Source of the DNA: Defluviicoccus sp. | GTDB lineage: Bacteria; Pseudomonadota; Alphaproteobacteria; MPNO01 | Reading direction: 5' to 3' | Length of the DNA: 64,000 bases | NCBI GenBank assembly: GCA_028821395.1 | Contig: JAPPGP010000119.1 | Location: 1 to 64,000 of the forward strand | Shown here: piece after piece, positions 27,032 through 37,337 of the stretch | Position numbering within the stretch: position 1 is the stretch's first letter | How the letters are laid out: the number at the start of each line of letters is the position of its first letter | Position numbers and translations under genes: made by a program | The notes under the pieces: model-generated | The model's database searches: none | The model's input: only the letters and a program-made list of their open reading frames with translations | What the model was told of the DNA's origin: nothing

Positions 27032-28345
27032 TCAAAAGCTGTAGACGAGGCTCCCGCCGATATAGCTGTCGCGCCGCGTGTCGTGGATCGGGTCGTCGGG
27101 GTCGACGGCGAGAAAGACGGTGCCGTCGACCTTGGCGTCCCAGCTGTCCGAGAGGTTGCGCTTGATCTCGAAGCCGAGCGCGTAGGTTTCGTAATCGGCA
27201 TCGGCGATCAGGCTGGCCACGAGCTGGGTGCCCTCGACGTCGTTGAGGGCGAGTCGGCCGGCGACGAAGATCTCGTTCTGGAACTGGTCGGGCGAGCGGC
27301 GCTCGCGCTCGTCGTAGCTCCACTCGGCGAGCACGCTGATATCGGCGTTCGACTCGAACACCCCGCCGAAGGTGTATTCGAAGCCGGCGACAAAGGCCCG
27401 GTAGTCGCGTTTTCTGCCCGACAGGTCGGCCGGAGGATCGGGCAGGGCGGGAGCGCCCTCGCGATGGATGGCCTCCAGCTTCAGCAGCCACGACTCCAGG
27501 GTGAGCTGGGCGTCGAGCCCGTATTGGCGGATCTGCGCGTAGTGCGGCACCAGGCGGTGCGGCACCGGCACGAAGCCGCCCATCCCGTCGGGCGCGACCC
27601 GGAAGGACGGGCGGAGGGACGGCTCGCGGGCGGTGCCGTCGAACAGGCTGAGCCCGAGATCGAGCGGCCCGAAGCTCCGGCTGAAGCGCGCGGCGAGGTC
27701 GATATGCCATTCCTCGGCCGCGCTCTCATAGGTCGCCCGGCGCTCGTCCACCGGAAGTCCGCCGCGCAGCCGGCCGCCGCGACCGGGCAGCGTGCGCTCG
27801 CGGTGCAGCGGCAGCACGAAGAACTCCAGCGTCCCCCACTCCGCCGTCCAGGTCAGATGGGCCATGAGCTGGCCCAGCGCGATCTCCTCGTTCGGGTGCT
27901 CGACCAGATCGGCCTGGTTGACGATGTTGACCAGATGGTGGAATTCGGTCACCCCCCAGAACACCCGGTCGAAGCCGAGCCGTGTCTCCCACTCGCCGTC
28001 GCCGAGCTCGCCGAAGGCCAGCAGATAGGCCTCGCGCAGGTCGGCGTGGGTGCGGTAGGCATCGGCGCTGTCGTAGCGGTAGAACGGCGTCAGGATGAAG
28101 CTCGCCCCGTTCTCGTGGTCGAGATGCAGCGTCGACTGCACCGTGTAGCCGAGCGTCGCGTCCCGCTGGCCGGGATGCGCGGCTTCCTCCGGGAACCAGC
28201 GTCCCTCGAGCGCAAGCCGTCCGGAGAGCGACATGGCGAGCCCGCCGGTATCGGCGGCGGCGGCGGCGGCGAGGACCGCGCAGGCGACGGCGATGGCCGC
28301 GGCGGCGGCGGTGCTGCTGCGGCGGGACCAGCGCGTCAGCGGCAT
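27032..28345 (-). CDS. Predicted outer-membrane beta-barrel protein
   Basis: N-terminal signal, alternating beta-strand pattern, C-terminal SYIGGSLVYSF. Confidence 0.65.
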   Translation of the reverse strand: MPLTRWSRRSSTAAAAAIAVACAVLAAAAAADTGGLAMSLSGRLALEGRWFPEEAAHPGQRDATLGYTVQSTLHLDHENGASFILTPFYRYDSADAYRTHADLREAYLLAFGELGDGEWETRLGFDRVFWGVTEFHHLVNIVNQADLVEHPNEEIALGQLMAHLTWTAEWGTLEFFVLPLHRERTLPGRGGRLRGGLPVDERRATYESAAEEWHIDLAARFSRSFGPLDLGLSLFDGTAREPSLRPSFRVAPDGMGGFVPVPHRLVPHYAQIRQYGLDAQLTLESWLLKLEAIHREGAPALPDPPADLSGRKRDYRAFVAGFEYTFGGVFESNADISVLAEWSYDERERRSPDQFQNEIFVAGRLALNDVEGTQLVASLIADADYETYALGFEIKRNLSDSWDAKVDGTVFLAVDPDDPIHDTRRDSYIGGSLVYSF

Positions 28346-28511
28346 GAACTGCCCATCGGGTCAGGAGTTCCGTGCGTCTACAACGGCGGAATCATACCCG
28401 CCTTCGCCGTCCTTGGCACTCGGGTTCGGCCTGCCGGAAATTTGTGCCGGGCGGATGCCGGAAAGTCCGATCCTGTACGGGCTTTCGGGTACTCCCGGCG
28501 TGGAGTCCCGG

Positions 28512-29003
28512 CTACTCCGACCGGGGGACCCTCGTCCAGGCGCCGCCGCTCCAGCGCAGGAGAAATGAGGATTTCCGGTAATCCCTGAACTCGATGGCCT
28601 CGCGGTCCAGCCCGATCTCCTCCGGTCTCCCCGCGCCGCAATCCGGGTCTTCCCCCGCGGCGCAGGACGCGGAACGGGTGCCGCGCGGGATCGTCCTGAT
28701 CCCGTAGCTGGCGAGCGCCCCGATCCCGCCCAGCTCGAAGATGGTGGACAGCCGGGTCCCGCCTTCGAGGCAGGCCACCAGCGCCAGGGCGCCCGTCTTT
28801 TCCAGGAAGAACGCCTTGTCGAGGTTGCCGTCGCCATCGAAATCGCCGACCGCGATCAGGCCTCTCGACCCCGGGACGGCGCCGGGGACGCGCTCCTTCA
28901 CGCGATGGGCGGCAACCCCGTCGCACGCCCGCAGGCCCGGCGGTCCCGCGACCCAGACACCGAGTGCGAGCGACAACGCGAGCGCGGCCTTGCTGACTCT
29001 CAT
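28512..29003 (-). CDS. Secreted hypothetical protein with FG-GAP/VCBS-like DxDxDG motif
   Basis: Signal peptide MRVSKAALALSLALGVWVAGPPGLRACD and GDFDGDGNLDKAFFLE. Confidence 0.65.
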   Translation of the reverse strand: MRVSKAALALSLALGVWVAGPPGLRACDGVAAHRVKERVPGAVPGSRGLIAVGDFDGDGNLDKAFFLEKTGALALVACLEGGTRLSTIFELGGIGALASYGIRTIPRGTRSASCAAGEDPDCGAGRPEEIGLDREAIEFRDYRKSSFLLRWSGGAWTRVPRSE

Positions 29004-29177
29004 GGCGGATGCGTCTCCTGGTTCGCGGCTTCCCGGCGACCGGTGCCGGCAGGCAAGGCCCGCCCACTCTGGATGGTTATACTACTTCAGGTAGAAGCGC
29101 CACCGGCTCGCCGTCTTGCGGCGCGGCGGGACCCTTCCTATTGCCATGCCAACGGGGTACGGGTATCGGGTGCCGCA

Positions 29178-30119
29178 ATGATACTGGTGACCGGAGGGGC
29201 CGGTTTCGTCGGCTCCAACCTGATCGCGGGGCTGGAAGCGCGGGGGCATCGCGGGATCGCCGTCTGCGACCGGCTGGGCGCGGGCGCGAGGTGGCGGAAC
29301 CTCGCCCGGCGCGCCGTCGGCACCGTGTTCCCGCCGGAGCGGCTGAACGGTTTCCTCGACGAGGCCGGCGGCGCCGTCGAGGCGGTGTACCATATCGGGC
29401 TCCACGAGGGCGGTTGGGATGTCGACCGCATGCTGGAAGCCAACTACCACGCGGCGGCCGCGCTGTGGGCGTGGTGCGCCGCGAACGGGGTGCGCTTCTT
29501 CTGGGCCTCGACCGCGGAGACCTATGGCGACGGCAGCGCCGGGTTCGACGACGATATCCACGAGGCCGCGCTCGCCCGGCTGGTGCCGTCGACCGCGCGG
29601 GGCTGGGCCAAGCATTTGTTCGACCGCGCGGTGGCGCGCACCATAGCCGCCGGCTCGCCGCGCCCGCCGCAATGGGCCGGGCTCAAGCTGTTCGACGTTT
29701 ACGGGCCGAACGAGTACCACAAGGACGAGCCGTCCCTGCCGCTGATGCTGTGGCGCGGCACGGCCCCGCCCGGGCTCGATCCCGGGACGCGGCGCGACCT
29801 GGTGTGGATCGGGGATTGCCTCGCCGTGATGCTGTGGCTGCTCGACAACGAGGAGGTCAGCGGTTTGTTCAATGTCGGGACCGGACAGAGCCGGCGCATC
29901 GACGAGATCGCGGCCGCCGTGGGCGCGGCCGCGTGCCGCGAGGTCGAGCTTCCGGCGGGCGCGACGCCGGAAACGCCCTGCGCGCGGTATCGCCATTCAA
30001 CCGAGGCCCGGATGCGGCGGTTGCGGAGCGCCGGGTACGACGGAGCTTTCCTGACGATCGAGGACGGCATCGCACACTATGTCGGAGAGTTTCTCTCCCG
30101 CGGCGAAGCCCACCTGTAG
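29178..30119 (+). CDS. NAD-dependent epimerase, ADP-heptose 6-epimerase-like
   Basis: MILVTGGAGFVGSNLIAGLEARG, KLFDVYGPNEYHKDEPSLPLMLW, DLVWIGDCLAVMLWLL. Confidence 0.88.
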   Translation: MILVTGGAGFVGSNLIAGLEARGHRGIAVCDRLGAGARWRNLARRAVGTVFPPERLNGFLDEAGGAVEAVYHIGLHEGGWDVDRMLEANYHAAAALWAWCAANGVRFFWASTAETYGDGSAGFDDDIHEAALARLVPSTARGWAKHLFDRAVARTIAAGSPRPPQWAGLKLFDVYGPNEYHKDEPSLPLMLWRGTAPPGLDPGTRRDLVWIGDCLAVMLWLLDNEEVSGLFNVGTGQSRRIDEIAAAVGAAACREVELPAGATPETPCARYRHSTEARMRRLRSAGYDGAFLTIEDGIAHYVGEFLSRGEAHL

Positions 30120-30125
30120 GCCGGG

Positions 30126-30920
30126 GTGACGGTGTTCGCGATCGCCTTTCCCGCCATCGACCCGGTCGCCGTCGAGGTCGGACCGCTGGCGATCCGCTGG
30201 TACGCGCTCGCCTATGTGGCGGGGATCCTCATCGGCTGGCGCTACATGGTCGTCCTCGCGCGGCGATCGCCGGCCGGGGTCGCGCCGCGCGATGTCGATG
30301 ACTTCGTGCTGTGGGCGACGCTCGGCATCGTGCTCGGCGGGCGCCTCGGCTACGTGCTGTTCTACCGGCCCGGCGGCTATCTGGCGGATCCGCTCTCCGC
30401 CTTCGCCCTCTGGGAGGGCGGGATGTCGTTCCACGGCGGTCTGTGCGGCGTGGTGCTCGCCGCCGTCGTCTTCGCCTGGCGCCGGGGCATTCCCTGGCTC
30501 GCGCTCGGCGACCTGGTAGGTGCCGCGGCGCCGATCGGCCTGTTCTTCGGCCGGCTCGCCAATTTCGTCAACGGCGAGCTCTACGGACGGCCGACGACGG
30601 CGCCCTGGGGCATGGTGTTCCCCGGAGCCGGGGCGGCGCCGCGCCATCCGAGCCAGCTCTACGAGGCGGCGCTCGAGGGGCTGGTGCTGTTCGCGGTCTG
30701 CGCCGCCGTCGTCTTCCTGCTGCGCGGGCTGGAACGGGCGGGCCTGGTGGGCGGGGTGTTCCTCGCCGGCTACGCCGTCGCCCGCATGGCGGCCGAGCTG
30801 TTCCGCCAGCCCGACGCCCATCTCGGCTTCCTGATCGGCGGGGCGACGATGGGCCAGCTGCTTTCCATCCCCGTACTTGTCTGCGGGCTTTGGCTGGTCT
30901 TCCGGGCGCGGGCGCGATGA
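30126..30920 (+). CDS. lgt: Prolipoprotein diacylglyceryl transferase
   Basis: IRWYALAYVAGILIGWRY, GGRLGYVLFY, GGMSFHGGLCG, GRLANFVNGELYGRPT. Confidence 0.97.
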   Translation: MTVFAIAFPAIDPVAVEVGPLAIRWYALAYVAGILIGWRYMVVLARRSPAGVAPRDVDDFVLWATLGIVLGGRLGYVLFYRPGGYLADPLSAFALWEGGMSFHGGLCGVVLAAVVFAWRRGIPWLALGDLVGAAAPIGLFFGRLANFVNGELYGRPTTAPWGMVFPGAGAAPRHPSQLYEAALEGLVLFAVCAAVVFLLRGLERAGLVGGVFLAGYAVARMAAELFRQPDAHLGFLIGGATMGQLLSIPVLVCGLWLVFRARAR

Positions 30921-31990
30921 CCCCGCTCGGCCTTCGCCTGCGCGACAGGATCGCGCGAAGCGGGCCGCTTCCCGTCGCCGAGTTCATGGCCGCGGCGAAC
31001 GGCGATCCCGAGCACGGCTATTACGCCTGCCGCGATCCCCTCGGCAGCGCGGGCGATTTTATGACCGCGCCGGAGATCAGCCAGGCGTTCGGCGAGCTGA
31101 TCGGCGCCTGGTGCGCCGTCGCCTGGCGGGGCATGGGCGCGCCCAAGCGGGTGCTGCTGGTCGAGCTCGGCCCCGGGCGGGGCACGCTGATGGCCGATCT
31201 GCTGCGCGCCACGCGGCGCGTCGCGGGGTTCCGCGAGGCGCTCGACATCCGCCTGGTCGAAACCAGCCCGGCGCTTGCGCGGCTCCAGAGGGACGCTCTC
31301 GGCGGTGCCGCGGCGGCCTGGCATCGCAGCCTGTCGGAGCTGCCGGACGGTCCGCTGCTGCTCGTCGCCAACGAGTTTTTCGACGCCCTTCCGATCGAGC
31401 AATACGTCGCACGGCGGGACGGCTGGCACCGCCGCGCCGTCACCGCGGACGCCGACGGGTTTCGCTTCGTGGACGGGCCCCGCATCGGCGATCCGCCGAC
31501 CTGCGGTCAGGCGGCGGACGGCGAGATCCGCGAGACCAGCCCGCAATCCATCGCCATCGTGGGCGAGATCGCCGGACGGCTCGCCGCCGGGCGCGGGGCC
31601 GCGCTGATCGTCGACTACGGGTATGCCTCTCCCGCGACCGGGGAGACGCTGCAGGCGGTGGCGCGGCATCGCTACGCCGACCCGCTGGCCGCGCCCGGCG
31701 AGGCCGATTTGAGCGCGCATGTCGATTTCACGGCTCTGGCCCGGGCGGCACGGGCGGCGGGGGCGCGCTGCCACGGGCCGGTGCCGCAGGGCGAATTCTT
31801 GGATCGTCTCGGCATCGGCGTGCGGATGGGCCGGCTGATCGCAGCGGCGGCACCGGGTCAGCGGGAGGCGATCCGGACGGCCTGCCGGCGGCTCACCGAC
31901 GAGCGGGCGATGGGCCGGCTGTTCAAGGCGCTCGCCCTGACCGATCCCCGCTCTCCGGTGCCGGCCGGCTTCGAGGGGGTCGAGCAATGA
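30917..31990 (+). CDS. Class I SAM-dependent methyltransferase (COG1565, MidA/NDUFAF7-like)
   Basis: GPLPVAEFMAAANGDPEHGYYACRDPLGSAGDFMTAPEISQAFGELIGAW, LVELGPGRGTLMADLLRA. Confidence 0.95.
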   Translation: MTPLGLRLRDRIARSGPLPVAEFMAAANGDPEHGYYACRDPLGSAGDFMTAPEISQAFGELIGAWCAVAWRGMGAPKRVLLVELGPGRGTLMADLLRATRRVAGFREALDIRLVETSPALARLQRDALGGAAAAWHRSLSELPDGPLLLVANEFFDALPIEQYVARRDGWHRRAVTADADGFRFVDGPRIGDPPTCGQAADGEIRETSPQSIAIVGEIAGRLAAGRGAALIVDYGYASPATGETLQAVARHRYADPLAAPGEADLSAHVDFTALARAARAAGARCHGPVPQGEFLDRLGIGVRMGRLIAAAAPGQREAIRTACRRLTDERAMGRLFKALALTDPRSPVPAGFEGVEQ

Positions 31991-32760
31991 CGGCGCCGTT
32001 CGCGAAAGGGGAGGCGCTCGCCGGCCTCGACGGTATCCGGCACGGCTTCTTCGGCCGCTCAGGCGGCGTGTCGGACGGGGTATACGCGTCGCTCAATTGC
32101 GGCCCGGGCTCGGCTGACGACCCCGAAGCGGTGGCCGAGAACCGCGCCCGGGCAACGGCGGCGCTCGGGCTGCCTGCCGATGCGCTCTACACCGCGCGCC
32201 AGGTGCACGGGATCGAGGCGATCGTCCTCGACGCTCCCGGCGCCGCGCGCCGCACCGGGGATGCGCTGGTCACCGCGACGCCGGGGGTGGCGCTCGGAAT
32301 CCTCACCGCGGACTGTGCACCGGTGCTGCTCGCCGATCCGGAGGCCCGTATCGTTGGCGCCGCGCATGCCGGCTGGCGCGGCGCGCTCGCAGGCGTGCTT
32401 GCCGCGGCGGTCGCGGCGATGGAGGCCGAGGGGGCCGCGCGCGGCCGCATCCTGGCCGCCGTCGGCCCCTGCATCGGACAGCCCTCCTACGAGGTCGGGC
32501 CGGAGTTCCGCGCGCGATTCGAAGCCGAAGACCCGGCCAACGCGCGCTGGTTTGCCGAACCGCGGCCCGGCGGGCGCCCGCATTTCGACCTCGAAGGCTA
32601 TGTCGCGTCGCGTCTCGAAGCGCTCGGGATCGCCGGCGTCAGCGCCACCGGCATCGACACCTGCGCCGAGGAGGAAAGCTGTTTCAGCCGTCGCCGCGCC
32701 CATCTGCGCGGGGAAGAGGGCTATGGGCGGGCGCTGTCCGCGATCGCCCTGGCGGAGTGA
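31987..32760 (+). CDS. pgeF: Peptidoglycan editing factor / multicopper polyphenol oxidase family protein
   Basis: HGFFGRSGGVSDGVYASLNCG, ILTADCAPVLLAD, GAAHAGWRGALAGVL, TCAEEESCFSRRR. Confidence 0.93.
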   Translation: MTAPFAKGEALAGLDGIRHGFFGRSGGVSDGVYASLNCGPGSADDPEAVAENRARATAALGLPADALYTARQVHGIEAIVLDAPGAARRTGDALVTATPGVALGILTADCAPVLLADPEARIVGAAHAGWRGALAGVLAAAVAAMEAEGAARGRILAAVGPCIGQPSYEVGPEFRARFEAEDPANARWFAEPRPGGRPHFDLEGYVASRLEALGIAGVSATGIDTCAEEESCFSRRRAHLRGEEGYGRALSAIALAE

Positions 32761-32819
32761 CGACCGGTGCCGCATCTGATCGTCTTCGTGCTGGTCTGCC
32801 TGCTCGGCCTGCTCGCGAC

Positions 32820-33713
32820 ATGCGTCCTGTGACGCGGGGCGCCGCCCTCGCGCTTGCACTCGCCGTCCTTGCCGCCTGCCAGCCGCTGCCGCGGCCCTTC
32901 GCCCCGACCGACCGGGGTGGAGCCGCGACCGCCGTCCCGGGCCTGGACGCCTGGGGCGTCGCGCTCCGCCCGGTCTCCGGCATGGCGCCGGGGCCAGCCG
33001 CCGTCTTCACCGCATCGGTGGTTGCGGCGCTCCGCCGACGCGGCGTGCCGGCCGCGGTATCCGGCGCCACCCTGCGCAGCGCGCTGGTCTACGGCGCGGC
33101 CGAGACGCGACCGCTCGACGGCGAACGCCTCGGGATCGCCATCGCCTGGACGGCGTTCGGCCGCGAGGGGCGCGGGCTCGGCCTCCATCGGGTCGCCGCC
33201 GAAGCGCCGCGGCGCGACTGGGAGAGCGCCGCCGCGCCGTTGCTGGAGCGGCTCGCCGCGCAGTCGGCGGACGGGATCGTCGCCCTGCTGCGTCCCGCCG
33301 CGCCGGTTCCACACCGGCCCGGCTCCGCGATCCGGGTGGGCTCCGTCGCCGCGCCCCCCGGCCTCGAGGGTGAGATCCTGCGGCGCGCGATGGTCGATGC
33401 GCTGCGCGCGGCCCGCATCGGCATCTCCCCGAGCGACGAGCCTAGCCACCGCCTTGCCGCGACGGTGTCGCTCGGCCCCGTCTGGCGCGGGCAGCGCCGT
33501 CTCAGGGTCGAGTGGCGGCTCGACGATGCCGCCGGCGGGCGGATCGGCGCGATGGTTCAGGAGAACGACGTGGCCGAGGGGACGCTTGCCGCGGACTGGC
33601 CGGCCTTGGCGCGGCTGATCGCCCGGGCGGCGGTCGACGAGCTCGGCGGGCTGCTGGCGCGGACGGGCGGGAGCGCGGCGGCGCCGGTTGACGGGCCTGC
33701 CCGGCGACCCTAG
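32820..33713 (+). CDS. Predicted lipoprotein of unknown function
   Basis: MRPVTRGAALALALAVLAACQPLPRP signal with lipobox; start chosen inside the listed ORF 32757-33713. Confidence 0.7.
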   Translation: MRPVTRGAALALALAVLAACQPLPRPFAPTDRGGAATAVPGLDAWGVALRPVSGMAPGPAAVFTASVVAALRRRGVPAAVSGATLRSALVYGAAETRPLDGERLGIAIAWTAFGREGRGLGLHRVAAEAPRRDWESAAAPLLERLAAQSADGIVALLRPAAPVPHRPGSAIRVGSVAAPPGLEGEILRRAMVDALRAARIGISPSDEPSHRLAATVSLGPVWRGQRRLRVEWRLDDAAGGRIGAMVQENDVAEGTLAADWPALARLIARAAVDELGGLLARTGGSAAAPVDGPARRP

Positions 33714-33820
33714 ATTGCGCGCTCCCGGCGTCAGGGAGACGAGCAAGCGCCCCAGGGTGTCCGCCAGTCCGCGCGATGCGCGCACTGGCGCGTAACGCGT
33801 TGGAGGCGAGGGACCGTGCG

Positions 33821-35170
33821 ATGTTCGACGGGCTGAGAACCAGGTTCGAGGACGTTTTCGACCGCCTCAAGCGGCGCGGTGCGCTGTCCGAGGGGGACGT
33901 TTCGGCCGCGATGCGCGAGATCCGCATCGCCCTCCTGGAGGCCGATGTGGCGCTCCCCGTCGTCAAGGAGTTCACGGACGAGGTAGGCGCCGAGGCGGTG
34001 GGCCAGGAAGTGCTGCGCTCGATCAACCCCGGCCAGATGGTGGTCAAGGTGGTGAACGACCGCTTGGTCGAGATGCTCGGCGCGAGCTCCGAAGGCATCG
34101 ACCTCGCCGCCGCTCCGCCAGTGGCGGTGATGATGGTCGGGCTCCAGGGCTCGGGCAAGACGACGACGACGGCGAAGCTCGGCAAGCGGCTGGCGGGCCA
34201 GGACCGCAAGAAGGTATTGATGGCCTCGCTCGACGTGCGCCGTCCCGCGGCGCAGGAACAGCTCGCCGTGCTCGGCGCCCAGGCCGAGCTCGCCACACTT
34301 CCGGTCATCCCGCTGCAGACGCCGCGGATGATCGCCGACCGGGCGATGGAGACCGCGCGGAAGGAGGGCTACGACGTGGTCCTTCTCGACACCGCCGGCA
34401 GGCTCGCCATCGACGATGCGCTGATGGACGAGGCGGCGACCATCGCCGATGCCGCTTCGCCCAGGGAAACCCTGCTGGTCGCCGATGCGATGACCGGCCA
34501 GGACGCGGTGGCGACGGCGAGCGCCTTCCACCAGCGTCTCGGCCTCACCGGCATCATATTGACCCGGGTCGACGGCGATGCGCGCGGCGGCGCGGCGCTC
34601 TCGATGCGGGCGGTGACCGGCTGCCCGATCAAGCTCCTGGGCACCGGCGAGGGGCTCGATGCGCTCGAGCCGTTCCATCCCGACCGCATCGCGTCGCGCA
34701 TTCTCGGCATGGGCGATGTCGTCAGCCTGGTCGAGAAGGCGCAGGAGACCATCGCCGAGGAAGAGGCCGAGAAGCTAGCCCGCAAGATGCAGAAGGGGCA
34801 GTTCGACTTCGACGACCTCGCCAAGCAGCTGCGCCAGATCCGCACCATGGGCGGGCTCGGCGGCATCGCCCAGCTCCTGCCCGGCATCGGCAAGATGCAG
34901 AAGCAGCTCGCCAACGCCAATGTGGACGAGGCGGTCCTGGTCCGCCAGGAGGCGATCATCTGCTCGATGACGCCGACCGAGCGGCGCCGTCCCGAGATCA
35001 TCAAGGCGTCGCGCAAGCGGCGCATCGCGGCCGGTTCCGGCGTCACCGTCCAGGACGTCAATCGGCTGATGAAGCAGTTCCAGGAAATGAACCGCATGAT
35101 GAAGAAGATGAACCGGCTCGGCCGGAAGGGGCTGATGCGCGGCGGGATGCCGCCGATGATGCCTAGATAG
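33821..35170 (+). CDS. ffh: Signal recognition particle protein Ffh
   Basis: GLQGSGKTTTTAKLGKRL, DTAGRL, C-terminal Met-rich M domain. Confidence 0.97.
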   Translation: MFDGLRTRFEDVFDRLKRRGALSEGDVSAAMREIRIALLEADVALPVVKEFTDEVGAEAVGQEVLRSINPGQMVVKVVNDRLVEMLGASSEGIDLAAAPPVAVMMVGLQGSGKTTTTAKLGKRLAGQDRKKVLMASLDVRRPAAQEQLAVLGAQAELATLPVIPLQTPRMIADRAMETARKEGYDVVLLDTAGRLAIDDALMDEAATIADAASPRETLLVADAMTGQDAVATASAFHQRLGLTGIILTRVDGDARGGAALSMRAVTGCPIKLLGTGEGLDALEPFHPDRIASRILGMGDVVSLVEKAQETIAEEEAEKLARKMQKGQFDFDDLAKQLRQIRTMGGLGGIAQLLPGIGKMQKQLANANVDEAVLVRQEAIICSMTPTERRRPEIIKASRKRRIAAGSGVTVQDVNRLMKQFQEMNRMMKKMNRLGRKGLMRGGMPPMMPR

Positions 35171-35188
35171 GCCCGGGAAAGGAGAGAC

Positions 35189-35536
35189 ATGGCCCTCAAG
35201 ATCAGACTCGCGCGCGGCGGCGCCAAGAAGCGCCCGTTCTACCGCATCGTGGTCGCCGACTCGCGCAGCCCGCGCGACGGCCGCTTCATCGAGCGGCTCG
35301 GCACCTACAACCCGATCCTGGCCAGCGACCACCCGGACCGCGTGGTGCTCAAGGAGGATCGCATCCGCCACTGGCTCGACCGCGGCGCCAAGCCGAGCGA
35401 CCGGGTGGCGAAGTTCCTCGGCCGGGCGGAGATCGTCCCGATGCCCGCACAGCGCGACAACCCGATCAAGAGCCGCCCCAAGAAGAAGGCGCAGGAGCGG
35501 TTGAAGGCGGCCGAGGAAGCGGCGGCGGAGAGCTGA
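35189..35536 (+). CDS. rpsP: 30S ribosomal protein S16
   Basis: [42 protein letters not shown]. Confidence 0.98.
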   Translation: MALKIRLARGGAKKRPFYRIVVADSRSPRDGRFIERLGTYNPILASDHPDRVVLKEDRIRHWLDRGAKPSDRVAKFLGRAEIVPMPAQRDNPIKSRPKKKAQERLKAAEEAAAES

Positions 35537-35627
35537 GACGGCTGCGCGACGCCGCAAGCCCGCCGGGCGCGGCCGCGCCGCCGAGGTCTCGACGCTTGCC
35601 GTCGAGGGCGCGGCCCGGGCCGGGCGG

Positions 35628-36155
35628 GTGTGCGTCGGCGCCGTCGCCGGGGCGCATGGCGTGCGCGGCGAGGTGCGCGTCCGCAGCTTCACCGAACGGC
35701 CGGAGGACATCGCGGCTTACGGGCCGCTGGAGGACGAGGCGGGCGGCCGGGTCTTCGTGCTTGCCCTCACCGGGCAGGCGCGCGGCCAGCTGACCGGATC
35801 GATCGAGGGCGTCTCCGGGCGCGAGGCGGCCGAGGCGCTGCGCGGCACCAGGCTCTATGTCGACCGGGACCGGCTGCCGCGGCCGGCGGACGAGGACGAG
35901 TTCTACCACGCCGACCTGCTGGGACTGGCGGCGGTGGACGGGGACGGAAAGCTACGCGGGCGGGTCGCGGCGATTCTGCCGGCGGGCGACGCGGCGGTGC
36001 TGGAGATCGATCCCGGCGGCGGGGACACGCTGCTGGTGCCGTTCACCCGGGAGCACGTGCCGGAGATCGACGTCCCGGCCGGGCGCATCGCGATCGACCC
36101 GCCCGAGGAGCCCGGCGCAGGGGGGCAGGAAGACGAGGACGATGGGCGCCGATGA
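35628..36155 (+). CDS. rimM: Ribosome maturation factor RimM
   Basis: [40 protein letters not shown]; between rpsP and trmD. Exact start uncertain. Confidence 0.93.
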   Translation: MCVGAVAGAHGVRGEVRVRSFTERPEDIAAYGPLEDEAGGRVFVLALTGQARGQLTGSIEGVSGREAAEALRGTRLYVDRDRLPRPADEDEFYHADLLGLAAVDGDGKLRGRVAAILPAGDAAVLEIDPGGGDTLLVPFTREHVPEIDVPAGRIAIDPPEEPGAGGQEDEDDGRR

Positions 36156-36876
36156 CAAGAAGCCGTTCGCGGTCCGCGTGCTCACCATCTTTCCCGCGAT
36201 GTTCCCCGGTCCGCTCGGCCATTCGCTTGCCGGCCGAGCGCTCGCGGAGGGAATCTGGTGTCTCGAAACAGTGGACATTCGGGACTTCGCGCGCGATAAA
36301 CACCGCTCCGTCGACGACACCCCCTTTGGCGGGGGCGCGGGGATGGTGATGCGGCCGGACGTCGTGGGGGACGCGCTCGCGGCGGTCGCCCGATCCGGTA
36401 CGCCGCTGATCTATCTCAGCCCGCGCGGACGGCTGCTCGATCAGGCGCGGGTTCGCGCTCTGGCCTCCGGGCCCGGGATGAACCTGCTCTGCGGCCGTTT
36501 CGAGGGCGTCGACGAGCGGGTGCTCGAGGCGTACGAAGTCGAGGAGCTGAGCCTCGGGGACTTCGTGCTGTCGGGGGGCGAGCCGGCGGCGATCGCGCTG
36601 ATCGACGCCTGCGTGCGGCTGTTGCCGGGCGTCGTCGGGCAGTCGGAGTCGCTGGCCGAGGAGAGCTTCGCCGGCGGGCTGCTCGAGTACCCGCACTACA
36701 CGCGCCCGCGCGAGTGGCGGGGCCGCGGGGTGCCCGAGGCGTTGTTGAGCGGGCATCACGAGCGGATCCGCGACTGGCGCATGGCGGCCGCGGAACGCGC
36801 GACACGGGAGCGCCGGCCGGATCTGTGGCGGCGCTACCGGCAGAGCTTGGAAGGGTTGGACGATGAACGTGATTGA
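36142..36876 (+). CDS. trmD: tRNA (guanine-N1)-methyltransferase
   Basis: [65 protein letters not shown]. Confidence 0.97.
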   Translation: MGADDKKPFAVRVLTIFPAMFPGPLGHSLAGRALAEGIWCLETVDIRDFARDKHRSVDDTPFGGGAGMVMRPDVVGDALAAVARSGTPLIYLSPRGRLLDQARVRALASGPGMNLLCGRFEGVDERVLEAYEVEELSLGDFVLSGGEPAAIALIDACVRLLPGVVGQSESLAEESFAGGLLEYPHYTRPREWRGRGVPEALLSGHHERIRDWRMAAAERATRERRPDLWRRYRQSLEGLDDERD

Positions 36877-37282
36877 GCAGATCGAAGCCGAGCAGATCGC
36901 CAGGCTCACCTCGGAACGGCCGATTCCGGCATTCGCCCCGGGCGACACGGTGCGCGTCCACTTCAAGGTCGTCGAAGGCTCGCGCGAGCGAATCCAGGTC
37001 TATGAGGGGGTGGTGATCGCGCGCACCTCCAGCGGGGTGAGCTCCGCCTTCACGGTGCGCAAGATCTCCTACGGCGAAGGCGTCGAACGCGTCTTTCCGC
37101 TCTATTCGCCGCGTATCGACCGGATCGAGGTGGTGCGCCGCGGCAAGGTACGGCGCGCCAAGCTCTATTACCTGCGCAGCCGGCGCGGCAAGCGCGCGCG
37201 GATCGCCGAGAAGGTGGAGCGCCGGCCGGACGCGGCGGACAAGCCGCCCGAGGCCGAGACGGCGGACACCGACGGAGAATAG
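36863..37282 (+). CDS. rplS: 50S ribosomal protein L19
   Basis: [60 protein letters not shown]. Confidence 0.98.
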   Translation: MNVIEQIEAEQIARLTSERPIPAFAPGDTVRVHFKVVEGSRERIQVYEGVVIARTSSGVSSAFTVRKISYGEGVERVFPLYSPRIDRIEVVRRGKVRRAKLYYLRSRRGKRARIAEKVERRPDAADKPPEAETADTDGE

Positions 37283-37337
37283 ACCGGGTTCGCGGCCCCG
37301 CCCGGCCGCGTTCCGGCCAAATCGAGGAGGGCGCTCG

